From an uncultured bacterium (GTDB lineage Bacteria > Patescibacteriota > Patescibacteriia > CAIQCM01), in NCBI GenBank assembly GCA_903870305.1, contig CAIQCM010000132.1, positions 1 to 14,324 on the forward strand: a stretch of 14,324 nucleotides of DNA. The letters run 5' to 3'. The notes beneath the pieces were generated by a model, which was not told where the DNA came from, did no database searches, and was given only the letters and a program-made list of their open reading frames with translations. Made by a program: the position numbers and the translations under genes. Each line of letters opens with the position of its first letter. Positions within the stretch are counted from its first letter, which is position 1. Shown here one piece after another: positions 1 to 6,823 of the stretch.

Positions 1-71
1 AATATCACCATGGTTGCTGTATTTATGAGATTGCCGCGTCGTTCGTTTCGACTCACTCCTCGCAATGACGA
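1..71. repeat. Partial copy of dispersed inverted-repeat element (copy 1)
   Basis: Bases 1-71 match 10453-10523 with a single visible mismatch (t versus c near base 26). The copy is cut by the window edge. The shared right end contains CTCGCAATGAC, the inverted complement of GTCATTGCGAG, which is the left end of the complete copy at about 10410. This is a small non-coding MITE-like element seen directly in the sequence. It lies just upstream of the glycosyltransferase gene. Confidence 0.85.
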
Positions 72-135
72 TAATTGATAAAGGCATTTCAAATACCCAC
101 TTGTTGCGCGTTATGAATAATAGTAAGGTAGTGCC

Positions 136-1236
136 ATGAAAATCGCTTTGGTGCATGACCATTTGGTGCAGGACGGGGGCGCGGAGCGGGTGCTCGCGGC
201 GCTGCAGAATTTGTATCCTCAAGCGCCGACCTTTGTACTGTTCCATGACGAGGAGCGCGCCAACCCCGTGTTTCTAAAAAAAGATATTCGCACGAGCTGG
301 CTCCAGAAAATTCCCGGCGCTGTCGAACACTATCAATGGTTCTTGCCGCTCATGCCGCATGCCGTTGAAAACCTCGACCTCTCGGGGTACGACATTGTTA
401 TTTCCTCATCGTCGGGATTTGCCAAGGGCGTCATCACGCCTGAGCACGCGCTTCACCTCTGCTACTGCCACACGCCGACCCGCTATCTGTGGAGCGACAC
501 GCACTCGTATCTTTCCGATCTCCGCCGCGGTCCCGTGGTAAAAGCCGTCGTGCGCTCGCTCCTCCCCCGCCTCCGACTTTGGGACAAAGCCGCGGCCGAT
601 CGCGTTGATGGTTTTATTGCGAACTCGAACGCCGTGGCAAAACGCATTAAAAAATATTACCGCCGCGACTCGGAGGTGATCTACCCGCCGGTCGAGCTGG
701 AAAAATTTAGCGTGAGCAACAAGCCGGGAACGTACTACCTTATCGGTGGCCGTGCCACCCACTACAAAAGGTTCGACATCGCCGTTGACGCTTTTTCGCG
801 CCTTGGTTTGCCGCTCAAGGTCTTTGGCGCCGGGCCGGCGCTCGACAACCTGCGAGGCCGCGCCAAACCCTGCGTCGAATTTGTCGGTGCGGTCTCGGAC
901 AAAGAAAAGTCCAAACTCTATCGCGACTGCATCGCTTTCATAAATCCTCAAGAGGAGGACTTTGGCATCACCGCGGTCGAAGCCATGGCAAGCGGCCGGC
1001 CGGTCATCGCCTTCGCCGCGGGCGGCGCATTAGAGACGGTCATTCCCGGGGTAACCGGCGAACTCATCGACGAACAGAATTGGGAAACCCTGGGCGACCG
1101 CCTCCTCGACTTTAAGCCGCAAAACTTCGACCCGCTCATGATCCGCCGCCACGCCGAGAATTTTTCGACCGAAAAATTTCAAAAAAACATTTCCGAATTG
1201 GTCGAGAGGGAATACGCCCGCTTTTCCACTACTTGA
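136..1236 (+). CDS. Family 4 glycosyltransferase (GT-B fold)
   Basis: A cytoplasmic or membrane-associated retaining glycosyltransferase of the GT4 type, predicted to move a sugar from a nucleotide-sugar donor onto a surface glycan or lipid-linked acceptor. The N-terminal Rossmann half begins MKIALVHDHL, with the glycine-rich GGAER at residues 14-18. CHTPTRYLW (111-119) and ANSNAVAKRI (162-171) are typical of mannosyltransferase-like (WbaZ-type) members. The donor-binding half has the EX7E signature E274...E282 within EEDFGITAVE, followed by MASGRPVIAF. At 366 residues it has full family length. The start ATG has only a weak AGGT upstream. A TTGTTG-17-TAAGGT promoter-like pair ends 6 bases before the ATG, so the message could be nearly leaderless. 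It is followed within about 30 bases by the DUF4012 gene, suggesting a surface-polysaccharide role. The sugar and acceptor cannot be read from sequence. Confidence 0.93.
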   Translation: MKIALVHDHLVQDGGAERVLAALQNLYPQAPTFVLFHDEERANPVFLKKDIRTSWLQKIPGAVEHYQWFLPLMPHAVENLDLSGYDIVISSSSGFAKGVITPEHALHLCYCHTPTRYLWSDTHSYLSDLRRGPVVKAVVRSLLPRLRLWDKAAADRVDGFIANSNAVAKRIKKYYRRDSEVIYPPVELEKFSVSNKPGTYYLIGGRATHYKRFDIAVDAFSRLGLPLKVFGAGPALDNLRGRAKPCVEFVGAVSDKEKSKLYRDCIAFINPQEEDFGITAVEAMASGRPVIAFAAGGALETVIPGVTGELIDEQNWETLGDRLLDFKPQNFDPLMIRRHAENFSTEKFQKNISELVEREYARFSTT

Positions 1237-1258
1237 CCCGCAAAAAACGTGTTAGAAT
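1233..1258 (+). promoter_or_regulatory. Candidate promoter upstream of the DUF4012 gene
   Basis: TTGACC at 1233-1238 overlaps the glycosyltransferase stop codon. An extended -10 (TGTTAGAAT, hexamer 1253-1258) follows at a short 14-base spacing. The predicted start point (about 1265) lies only a couple of bases before the ATG at 1267. The extended -10 could compensate for the short spacer. This is a pattern-based call only. Confidence 0.4.
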
Positions 1259-1266
1259 AGCTTTCT

Positions 1267-3756
1267 ATGCCAAGGAAGGGCGCGGCTATTCCAAAGCCGC
1301 GAGTTTCACGAGTTAGAAAGACATCAAAAACGGCGAAGCCGGCGGTTTTTTTCGTCGCCCCGACCACCCCCTTCATTCCCAAGATCAAAGCGCGCGATTC
1401 GTTCATGATAAAAACCGCGCCCAATGCCCCCTCGGCGCACCTCGTTGACTTGCGCGCGATCACCATGAGTAGGCCAAGCGGAACTTTTAAGAAGAAAACA
1501 AAAAGCAAAGAACAAGGCCGGGCGGGATCGACCGTTCTGCGCACCATTTCCGGCCGGCCGAACGCCGCTCGCTCGCTCGACCAACTTATGGTGGTCGCTT
1601 TTGGCCGATTCCTTTACTCGTGCGCGAAAGGGATCGTTGTCGGCGCCGGAAAACTTGTCGTTGCGCCGCTCACTTTGGGTTTGGCGTTCGCGGACAAGAT
1701 CGATCCAGATCTCCGCGCCAATATCGACGCGAAAAACCAAGAACCAAAAACCAATTTCCAAACAAGCGAACCAGCCACGAGCCACGCGCCACGAGCCACG
1801 CGCCAATTCAACATGCGACGCGCGCTGGTTTCTTTCGCGGGCACTTCTCTCGCCATTGTCCTGCCGCTTCAGGGCTTGAACGCCTGGCGCGCACTTGAGA
1901 CGGCCAAAGCGCAAGCCGAGAACGCGGGCGCCACCGCCGTCGGCGCCTTGAATGGCACCTCGTCGCTTGCGGAAGCGCAAACCGCCATCACGGCCGCGCG
2001 GCAATCCGTCGACAACCTCGGCCAAGTGGCCAATGCGCTCCTTGCCAACGCGCCGGGCGCCGGCGGCATGTTCCGTTCGGGCAAAGCGCTATTGGACGCG
2101 GGCGCGAACCTCGCCTCCGCCGCCACGTTGCTCACGCGTTCCCTCGATTTTATTAACGATCCTTCGCTCGACCTCACTTCCAAGCTCGAACGAGCGCAAA
2201 ACCTGGCGCAGCAAGCGCAACCGCTCTTGGCTTCGGCTCAGACCGAACTCGCCGGTGCCGACGCGCTTCCCTCAAGCGCGAACGTCGACCTTGGTTCGAT
2301 CAAAGAAAAAGTGGCGGCCATGAACGATCTTGTGAACGCTTTTATCAGGGTCGCGCCGGCGCTGCGCAATGTTTTGGGCGAAACCCAAGCGCGGCGTTAT
2401 CTGGTCATCTTCCAGAACAACGCCGAGCTGCGCCCCACCGGCGGCTTCATCGGCTCGTTCGCGCTCCTCGACGTTGACCGCGGCGCCGTGACCGCCGTCG
2501 AGGTTCCGGCCGGCGGTTCATACGACCTTCAAGGGTCGCTTAAGGCCAGCGTCCTTTCTCCCGACCCCCTGCGGCTCGTGCGGGCTAAGTGGGAATTCCA
2601 AGATGCCAATTGGTTCCCTGATTTTCCGACAAGCGCAAAAAAATTAACCTGGTTCTACAACCAAAGTTCGGGTCCTTCGGTTGACGGCGTGATCGCAATA
2701 AACGCGCCGGTCTTAGCCGAACTTCTTGATGCGGTCGGTCCCATCAACATGCCGGCTTACGGCACGGTTGCCACCAGCACAACGGTGCTCCAGACGGCCC
2801 AACAAATAGTCGAGAGCCCGGCCGCGCGCGCGGGCGGCAAGCCCAAACAATTCATCGCCGACCTCATGCCGCTGGTCCTTCAAAAGATCATGTCCTCAAG
2901 CGGCGATCAAGCAATCGGCGCTTTGTCGATCTTTATGAAAGCCCTGCGCGAAAAAGACATTCAAATGGCCTTTTCGAATAATGACGAAGAGCAGGCCTTT
3001 GACCGCCTTGGCTGGACCGGACAGCTTGATCCCGTCCCGGCGGCCTTTGATTCGTTCGAACTGGTACGCGCGAACATCGCCGGCGCCAAAACGGACGCGG
3101 TCATAAAGACCGATGTTAAACACGAGAGCGTTGTCGCCGAGGACGGCACCGTGACCGACCATGTCAGTGTGACGCTCACCCACACCGGAAACAAAGGCGA
3201 TCAATTCACCGGCGTGCGCAATGTCGAGTATTTGCGGATCTATGTTCCGGAGGGAAGCAAACTCGTGAAAGCGAGCGGCGACATCCGTCCGCCTGCGCCG
3301 TCATTCTTCGACACCCCGCCCGAAGGATGCGCGCCGGACCAAACGCTTGCGTCAATCGAAGGTGCGGTTCTTCACGATCCAAACAGCGGCACGGCTGTGA
3401 ATAACGAATTCAGCCGCACCGTTTTTGGCGTTTGGACGCAGACCGACCCGGGCATGAGCTCAACCGTTTCTTTCGACTACACCCTCCCGTTTGCCATTTC
3501 CCCCGTCGAGACGAGCTCGATCTCAGTCGCCCAACGACTTGGCATTACCGCAACCCCGGCCCCGTCGGCGCCGTTCGGACTTGTCATTAACAAGCAGTCC
3601 GGCGCCGCCAACACCGAAATAAATTCCACGCTCAAATTGCCGACCGGCTGGTATCCATCGTTCGCTTCGCCCGAAGGCATCGCCGGCACCGACGGTTGGT
3701 CGTACACGAGCTCACTTGATACGGACAAGGTCATCGGAGCGATTATCTCAAAATAA
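1267..3756 (+). CDS. DUF4012 domain membrane-anchored protein
   Basis: An 829-residue protein with a basic N-terminal tail of about 100 residues and a moderately hydrophobic stretch (about 108-142). A clear membrane segment follows at about 185-204 (ALVSFAGTSLAIVLPLQGL). An Ala/Gln-rich probable coiled coil spans 205-360. The DUF4012 core begins near residue 377 (RRYLVIFQNN) with the family hallmark NNAELRPTGGFIGS (384-397), then DANWFPDFP. The remainder is a long extracytoplasmic region. DUF4012 has no proven activity; it is recurrent beside glycosyltransferases in Patescibacteria and Actinobacteria, so a cell-envelope polysaccharide role is inferred. No Shine-Dalgarno precedes ATG 1267. The first 46 codons contain two hairpins, so ATG 1405 (MIKTAPNAPSAHLVDLR) is a possible true start. 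Residues 156-180 are encoded by two heptanucleotide arrays, giving KNQEPKTNFQ and ATSHAPRATR just before the membrane segment. Confidence 0.9.
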   Translation: MPRKGAAIPKPRVSRVRKTSKTAKPAVFFVAPTTPFIPKIKARDSFMIKTAPNAPSAHLVDLRAITMSRPSGTFKKKTKSKEQGRAGSTVLRTISGRPNAARSLDQLMVVAFGRFLYSCAKGIVVGAGKLVVAPLTLGLAFADKIDPDLRANIDAKNQEPKTNFQTSEPATSHAPRATRQFNMRRALVSFAGTSLAIVLPLQGLNAWRALETAKAQAENAGATAVGALNGTSSLAEAQTAITAARQSVDNLGQVANALLANAPGAGGMFRSGKALLDAGANLASAATLLTRSLDFINDPSLDLTSKLERAQNLAQQAQPLLASAQTELAGADALPSSANVDLGSIKEKVAAMNDLVNAFIRVAPALRNVLGETQARRYLVIFQNNAELRPTGGFIGSFALLDVDRGAVTAVEVPAGGSYDLQGSLKASVLSPDPLRLVRAKWEFQDANWFPDFPTSAKKLTWFYNQSSGPSVDGVIAINAPVLAELLDAVGPINMPAYGTVATSTTVLQTAQQIVESPAARAGGKPKQFIADLMPLVLQKIMSSSGDQAIGALSIFMKALREKDIQMAFSNNDEEQAFDRLGWTGQLDPVPAAFDSFELVRANIAGAKTDAVIKTDVKHESVVAEDGTVTDHVSVTLTHTGNKGDQFTGVRNVEYLRIYVPEGSKLVKASGDIRPPAPSFFDTPPEGCAPDQTLASIEGAVLHDPNSGTAVNNEFSRTVFGVWTQTDPGMSSTVSFDYTLPFAISPVETSSISVAQRLGITATPAPSAPFGLVINKQSGAANTEINSTLKLPTGWYPSFASPEGIAGTDGWSYTSSLDTDKVIGAIISK
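1735..1759 (+). repeat. AACCAAG heptanucleotide array inside DUF4012 gene
   Basis: Three 7-base units (AACCAAG 1735-1741, AACCAAA 1742-1748, AACCAAT 1749-1755) are followed by TTCC. They translate in frame as part of KNQEPKTNFQ. The same array, in the same orientation relative to the coding strand, occurs twice in the FemAB-type gene and once in ileS. Confidence 0.9.
1774..1805 (+). repeat. GCCACGA heptanucleotide array inside DUF4012 gene
   Basis: Units GCCACGA, GCCACGC, GCCACGA, GCCACGC and a partial GCCA run from 1774 to 1805, fifteen bases after the AACCAAG array. They encode ATSHAPRATR in frame. The insertion site is the linker just before the predicted membrane helix, where extra residues would be tolerated. 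Confidence 0.9.
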
Positions 3757-3784
3757 CTTTTAGCTTTTAGGTTTTAGCTTTTAG
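3757..3784 (+). repeat. CTTTTAG heptanucleotide array
   Basis: Four exact-length units (CTTTTAG, CTTTTAG, GTTTTAG, CTTTTAG) start on the base immediately after the TAA stop of the DUF4012 gene. They fill most of the 41-base gap to the next gene. The unit contains TAG and its complement contains TAA, so a long array is closed in all six frames. Confidence 0.93.
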
Positions 3785-3797
3785 TACGCCGACAAAT

Positions 3798-5633
3798 ATG
3801 GAGGAGAATATTCCTTTGAAGAAAAAACGCGCCGCCACCAAGACCGAGATTGGCCGCGAGCTCAAGGCCATCTACGGAAACGACGAGGATGGCGAGCCGG
3901 TCAATCTCAAGACCTTTGACCGCGTAAAAAAACAAAGACGTTGGCCTAAACTTGCCATCGCCGTGCTTTGTCTTTTTGCTTTGTCCGGGATCACTTGGGC
4001 CGGGATCATCCGCTGGGGCGGCACGGCGCATTACGGCAACAATATTTCACTTACAATCGACGGGCCCGAGGCACCGCGCGCCGGCGAGGTCGAAACTTGG
4101 ACGATCCATTATAAGAACAACGAGGATCTGCCGCTCGCCCGTGCCGCGCTCACCCTGAACTTGCCGCTTTCGATCACGATCGTTTCGTCTGATCCGCCAC
4201 TCGCTGACGCGAATACGCGTTCGCCTTCATGGAATATTGGCGCCGTTGCTCCCGGCGCTGACGGCGCGGTGACGGTAAAAGGCCGCGTCCTTGACGCCGT
4301 CGGCGCCCCGTTGGCGATACAGGCGTCCCTCACCTATCGTCCGGCCAATTTCAACGCCGATTTCGAAAAGCCCGCCGTTTGGTCGTCGCGGATCATGGAC
4401 GGACCTATTACCGCCGCTTTTTTGGGACCCGACGAAGCCGTACCGGGCGACGCGCAGACGTTCACGCTCACCATCTCGCGACGCGATGACCTGACGCCGG
4501 ACGCCGTCATCCCCGACCTGAAAATTCATTTCGATCCCGATCAGCTTATCGTCGTAAAGACGGCCACGCCCGCCTTTGACGCGACAAGCGGACGGACTTG
4601 GACCGTGCCGGCGCCGGCGTCCGGCAAACCGGTCACCTTTACGATCATTGGAAGTTTTGCGACCAACACGACCGGCAACCAAACGGTCAAAGCCGATATC
4701 GGCGCGACCGGATCCGACGGCGGCTTTATGGAATTTGTTCCCGCAACCGTGACCGTTAACGTTCTGCCCGGCGACCTGGTCTTAACGCTCATTAGAAACG
4801 GATCAAATACCGACTCGACTGTCGGCTTGGGAGAAACCATGCACGTTTCCGTTGATTACGAGAACGACAGTACCAAGACGATCACCGATGCGGAAATTTC
4901 GCTCACCGCTTCCGGCACGCCGTCAGTCAGCGGTGTAAGCCCCGTCGATTGGAGCACGTTAAATGACATTCGCGGCGGCAAGCGCGTTGGCAACACCGTC
5001 ACTTGGACCAAGAAAGAGATCCCCGAACTCGGCTCTGTCGCCACCGGCGCCAAGGGTTCGATCGACATCGATCTGAAAACAACTTCGACGGTGTTCACGA
5101 CGACCGATCGTAACTATGACGTCGACTTGAGCGCCCGCGGACTGATCGGCACCCTGGACGGAAAAAAGAGCGGCAAGACCGTTTCCACGCCCGTCATGCG
5201 CACACTGATCTCGAGCGACGCGCGCGTGAGCGCCGCCTCGGCTTTGGCGCCGGATTCAACGCCGCTCGCCGCCGGACAAACCTCGACCTACCGCGTTGTT
5301 TGGGTGATCTCAAACTCGCTTCACGAGGTCAAAGGAATAAAAGTCACGGCGCAATTGCCCGACAATGTCACTTTCGCCGCAAAAGGAAATGTCGACGTGC
5401 CCGACCTTGCCTATGACGACGCTTCGCGTTCCGTAACATGGACCGTCGACCGCCTTCCCACCTCTTTCAAATCGATCTCCGCCGACTTTACCTTGAACGT
5501 GACGGCGCCGGCCGCTTATACCGGCAAGGCCTTGCCGCTCTTGGGCGAAACAACCTTAACCGCCACCGACAGTGCCACCGCCGGCTCGCTCGCGGACTCC
5601 GCCGCCGCGCTCACGACCAATCTTGGCACGTAG
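3798..5633 (+). CDS. Single-pass exported protein with repeated DUF11-like beta-sandwich modules
   Basis: A 611-residue protein with a basic cytoplasmic head (KKKRAATKTEIGREL), one membrane segment at about 51-71 (KLAIAVLCLFALSGITWAGII) and a long Thr/Ser/Val/Asp-rich exterior part. The exterior shows repeated beta-sandwich phrases such as AGEVETWTIHYKNNED, PGDAQTFTLTISRRDD, LGETMHVSVDYENDS and AGQTSTYRVVWVISNS, each followed by LNLP or AQLPDNV-type strands. This pattern resembles DUF11/CARDB-like surface modules, roughly four copies. No catalytic motif is seen; an adhesive or scaffold role at the cell surface is inferred. A strong Shine-Dalgarno (GGAGGAG, 3800-3806) lies after the ATG and nine bases before an in-frame TTG at 3816, so translation may actually start at TTG 3816. 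It follows the DUF4012 gene by 41 bases and probably shares its transcript. Confidence 0.85.
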   Translation: MEENIPLKKKRAATKTEIGRELKAIYGNDEDGEPVNLKTFDRVKKQRRWPKLAIAVLCLFALSGITWAGIIRWGGTAHYGNNISLTIDGPEAPRAGEVETWTIHYKNNEDLPLARAALTLNLPLSITIVSSDPPLADANTRSPSWNIGAVAPGADGAVTVKGRVLDAVGAPLAIQASLTYRPANFNADFEKPAVWSSRIMDGPITAAFLGPDEAVPGDAQTFTLTISRRDDLTPDAVIPDLKIHFDPDQLIVVKTATPAFDATSGRTWTVPAPASGKPVTFTIIGSFATNTTGNQTVKADIGATGSDGGFMEFVPATVTVNVLPGDLVLTLIRNGSNTDSTVGLGETMHVSVDYENDSTKTITDAEISLTASGTPSVSGVSPVDWSTLNDIRGGKRVGNTVTWTKKEIPELGSVATGAKGSIDIDLKTTSTVFTTTDRNYDVDLSARGLIGTLDGKKSGKTVSTPVMRTLISSDARVSAASALAPDSTPLAAGQTSTYRVVWVISNSLHEVKGIKVTAQLPDNVTFAAKGNVDVPDLAYDDASRSVTWTVDRLPTSFKSISADFTLNVTAPAAYTGKALPLLGETTLTATDSATAGSLADSAAALTTNLGT

Positions 5634-5654
5634 CATGTGGCTCATGGCACGTGG
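5627..5654 (+). repeat. CACGTGG-type heptanucleotide array overlapping a stop codon
   Basis: Units CACGTAG, CATGTGG, CTCATGG and CACGTGG are degenerate copies whose complement (CCACGTG, CCATGAG) resembles the GCCACGA family at 1774. The first unit supplies the last Thr codon and the TAG stop of the 611-residue protein, so the array reaches into the coding end. Confidence 0.7.
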
Positions 5655-5664
5655 GAAATAGAAA

Positions 5665-5703
5665 AGAAAAAACACCTCGCATTTTTTGCGAGGTGTTTTT
5701 TCT
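5665..5703. terminator. Bidirectional Rho-independent terminator
   Basis: ACACCTCGCA pairs with TGCGAGGTGT around a T-rich loop, flanked by A-runs on the left and T-runs on the right, so it works on both strands. It closes the + strand surface-protein genes. On the - strand it sits directly behind tRNA-Arg, one base after the discriminator. Confidence 0.93.
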
Positions 5704-5775
5704 TGCGCCCGCCAAGAATTGAACTTGGATCCCAGGCTTCGGAGGCCTATGCCCTATCCATTGGACTACGGGCGC
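5704..5775 (-). tRNA. tRNA-Arg (anticodon CCG)
   Basis: A full cloverleaf of 72 nt. The acceptor stem GCGCCCG pairs with CGGGCGC. The D-arm is GTCC/GGGC with GG in the loop. The anticodon stem TAGGC/GCCTG holds loop CTCCGAA, giving anticodon CCG. The T-arm is CCAAG-TTCAATT-CTTGG. The discriminator is A and CCA is not encoded, so a CCA-adding enzyme is required. The first ten bases overlap the end of the upstream FemAB-type gene, and the shared terminator begins right after the 3' end. Confidence 0.95.
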
Positions 5776-6737
5776 ATGCGACGGACAAGCGTGTAAACGC
5801 TATACCAAAACTTGTTCACGGGCAAATCAAGGGTGCCGGGGGCGGAAACATCGGCACCGCCAAAGCCGCGCTTAAAACGGGTGATCCCGGCCCAGCCGGA
5901 TTTGGGGTCGTCGGAAATTCCCCACAAGTCGTAATGTTTCATTCCTCGCTCTTTGGCCTGTTTCATGATCGCCCAATGCAGGGCATATGGCGCCATCACA
6001 TTGCGCATCTCGTTGGATGATGCGCCGTGCAAATAGGTTGCGGTACCCGCCGAAAATATCACGATCGCTGCCGCAAGGAGTTTGCCTTCATATTCAGCGC
6101 CATAAACCTCAACGTCGGGCATTTTAATTTGTTTTTCATAATACCCGCGCGGGTGCAAACGAAACCCGTCGCGCTTGGCCGTTTCTTCAAAGAGACGGAA
6201 TATGTTATCAAACTTCTTGGAAATTGGTTCTTGGTTCTTGGTTGTTATGACATTATGTTTTTCCGCAACGCGAATGTTATATCGCGTTTTTTGATGCATG
6301 GCCGCCAAAAGATCATCTTCATTCTTTGACAGATCGATAATACTTGTAGCTCTGGGATTAATGTCATGGGATTGCCGCACTCGCTTCGGCTCGCTCGCAA
6401 TGACAGCGGACTGGGGCTCAATGCGCAAAAACACCACCCTCGCCTCTTTGGCTTTATTTTTTAATTCTTCAATGACACCTTGGAAATTGGTTCTTGGTTC
6501 TTGGTTCTTTCCGTTAAAGATCGGTCCTTTCGGGCAAAACCAATATTTCTTCCCTAGCGGCAAAGACAACTCGACGACCTGCGCCAAGGACTTGTCGTCG
6601 GCGAACCGAAAAACTTTTCGTCCCAAAGAAATTTGAAATTCTCCCCACTCCCACGATTGCAAAAAATGACCCGACGGGACCGTGCGGGCTTCATGCAATT
6701 TCGTCCATTCGGTTTTGTCATTTATTTCGTGGAGCAT
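5766..6737 (-). CDS. FemAB-type peptidoglycan interpeptide bridge aminoacyltransferase
   Basis: A 323-residue member of the FemA/FemB/FemX (GNAT-fold) family, which adds amino acids from aminoacyl-tRNA to the peptidoglycan stem peptide at the inner membrane face. Family features are SGHFLQSWEWGEFQ (22-35), a basic MHQKTRYNIRVAEK (147-160), GKLLAAAIVIFSAGTATYLHGASS (218-241), APYALHWAIMKQAKERGMKHYDLWGI (249-274) and ITRFKRGFGG (285-294). Three segments look foreign and are encoded by repeats: KNQEPRTNFQ (77-86), VIASEPKRVRQSHD (112-125) and ITTKNQEPIS (164-173). All keep the frame. There is no clear Shine-Dalgarno at ATG 6737; a TAAAAT hexamer lies seven bases upstream. ruvA is 86 bases upstream on the same strand. 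The stop TAG lies within the tRNA-Arg gene. Its neighbour being a tRNA gene fits but does not prove an Arg-tRNA donor. Confidence 0.88.
   Translation of the reverse strand: MLHEINDKTEWTKLHEARTVPSGHFLQSWEWGEFQISLGRKVFRFADDKSLAQVVELSLPLGKKYWFCPKGPIFNGKNQEPRTNFQGVIEELKNKAKEARVVFLRIEPQSAVIASEPKRVRQSHDINPRATSIIDLSKNEDDLLAAMHQKTRYNIRVAEKHNVITTKNQEPISKKFDNIFRLFEETAKRDGFRLHPRGYYEKQIKMPDVEVYGAEYEGKLLAAAIVIFSAGTATYLHGASSNEMRNVMAPYALHWAIMKQAKERGMKHYDLWGISDDPKSGWAGITRFKRGFGGADVSAPGTLDLPVNKFWYSVYTLVRRMRP
6219..6248 (-). repeat. AACCAAG heptanucleotide array in FemAB-type gene (copy B)
   Basis: Three 7-base units (on the + strand TTGGTTC, TTGGTTC, TTGGTTG at 6224-6244) are flanked by GGAAA and TTAT. The whole 30-base block is identical to 11504-11533 inside ileS. 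Both encode ITTKNQEPIS in frame. Confidence 0.93.
6362..6405 (-). repeat. MITE-like GTCATTGCGAG element inside the FemAB-type gene
   Basis: A short inverted-repeat unit. The + strand starts GTCATGGGATTGCCGC and ends CTCGCTCGCAATGAC, so the ends are inverted relatives of each other. It shares GATTGCCGC and CGCAATGAC with the right half of the larger elements at 1-71 and 10408-10523. It is read in frame as VIASEPKRVRQSHD without a stop codon. Confidence 0.8.
6482..6511 (-). repeat. AACCAAG heptanucleotide array in FemAB-type gene (copy C)
   Basis: Three TTGGTTC units (+ strand 6487-6507) are preceded by GGAAA, the same left flank as the other copies. In the coding direction this copy is in a different codon phase from copy B, yet it still reads KNQEPRTNFQ because a 7-base unit gives the same cyclic peptide in all frames. 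Confidence 0.92.
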
Positions 6738-6760
6738 CTAAAATATTTTAACGACTAAGT

Positions 6761-6818
6761 ATGAATGATGAAGGATGAATACGTCCGTCATTAGTCGTTA
6801 GTCGTTCATCATTAGTCG
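6761..6818. repeat. ATGAATG and TTAGTCG heptanucleotide arrays between ruvA and the FemAB-type gene
   Basis: Units ATGAATG, ATGAAGG and ATGAATA (6761-6781) are followed by TTAGTCG, TTAGTCG, TTCATCA and TTAGTCG (6791-6818). An inverted AACGACTAA lies at 6750-6758. The arrays fill nearly the whole 86-base intergenic gap and begin within a few bases of the ruvA stop codon (TAA, complement of 6824-6826). Confidence 0.9.
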
Positions 6819-6823
6819 TTCGA

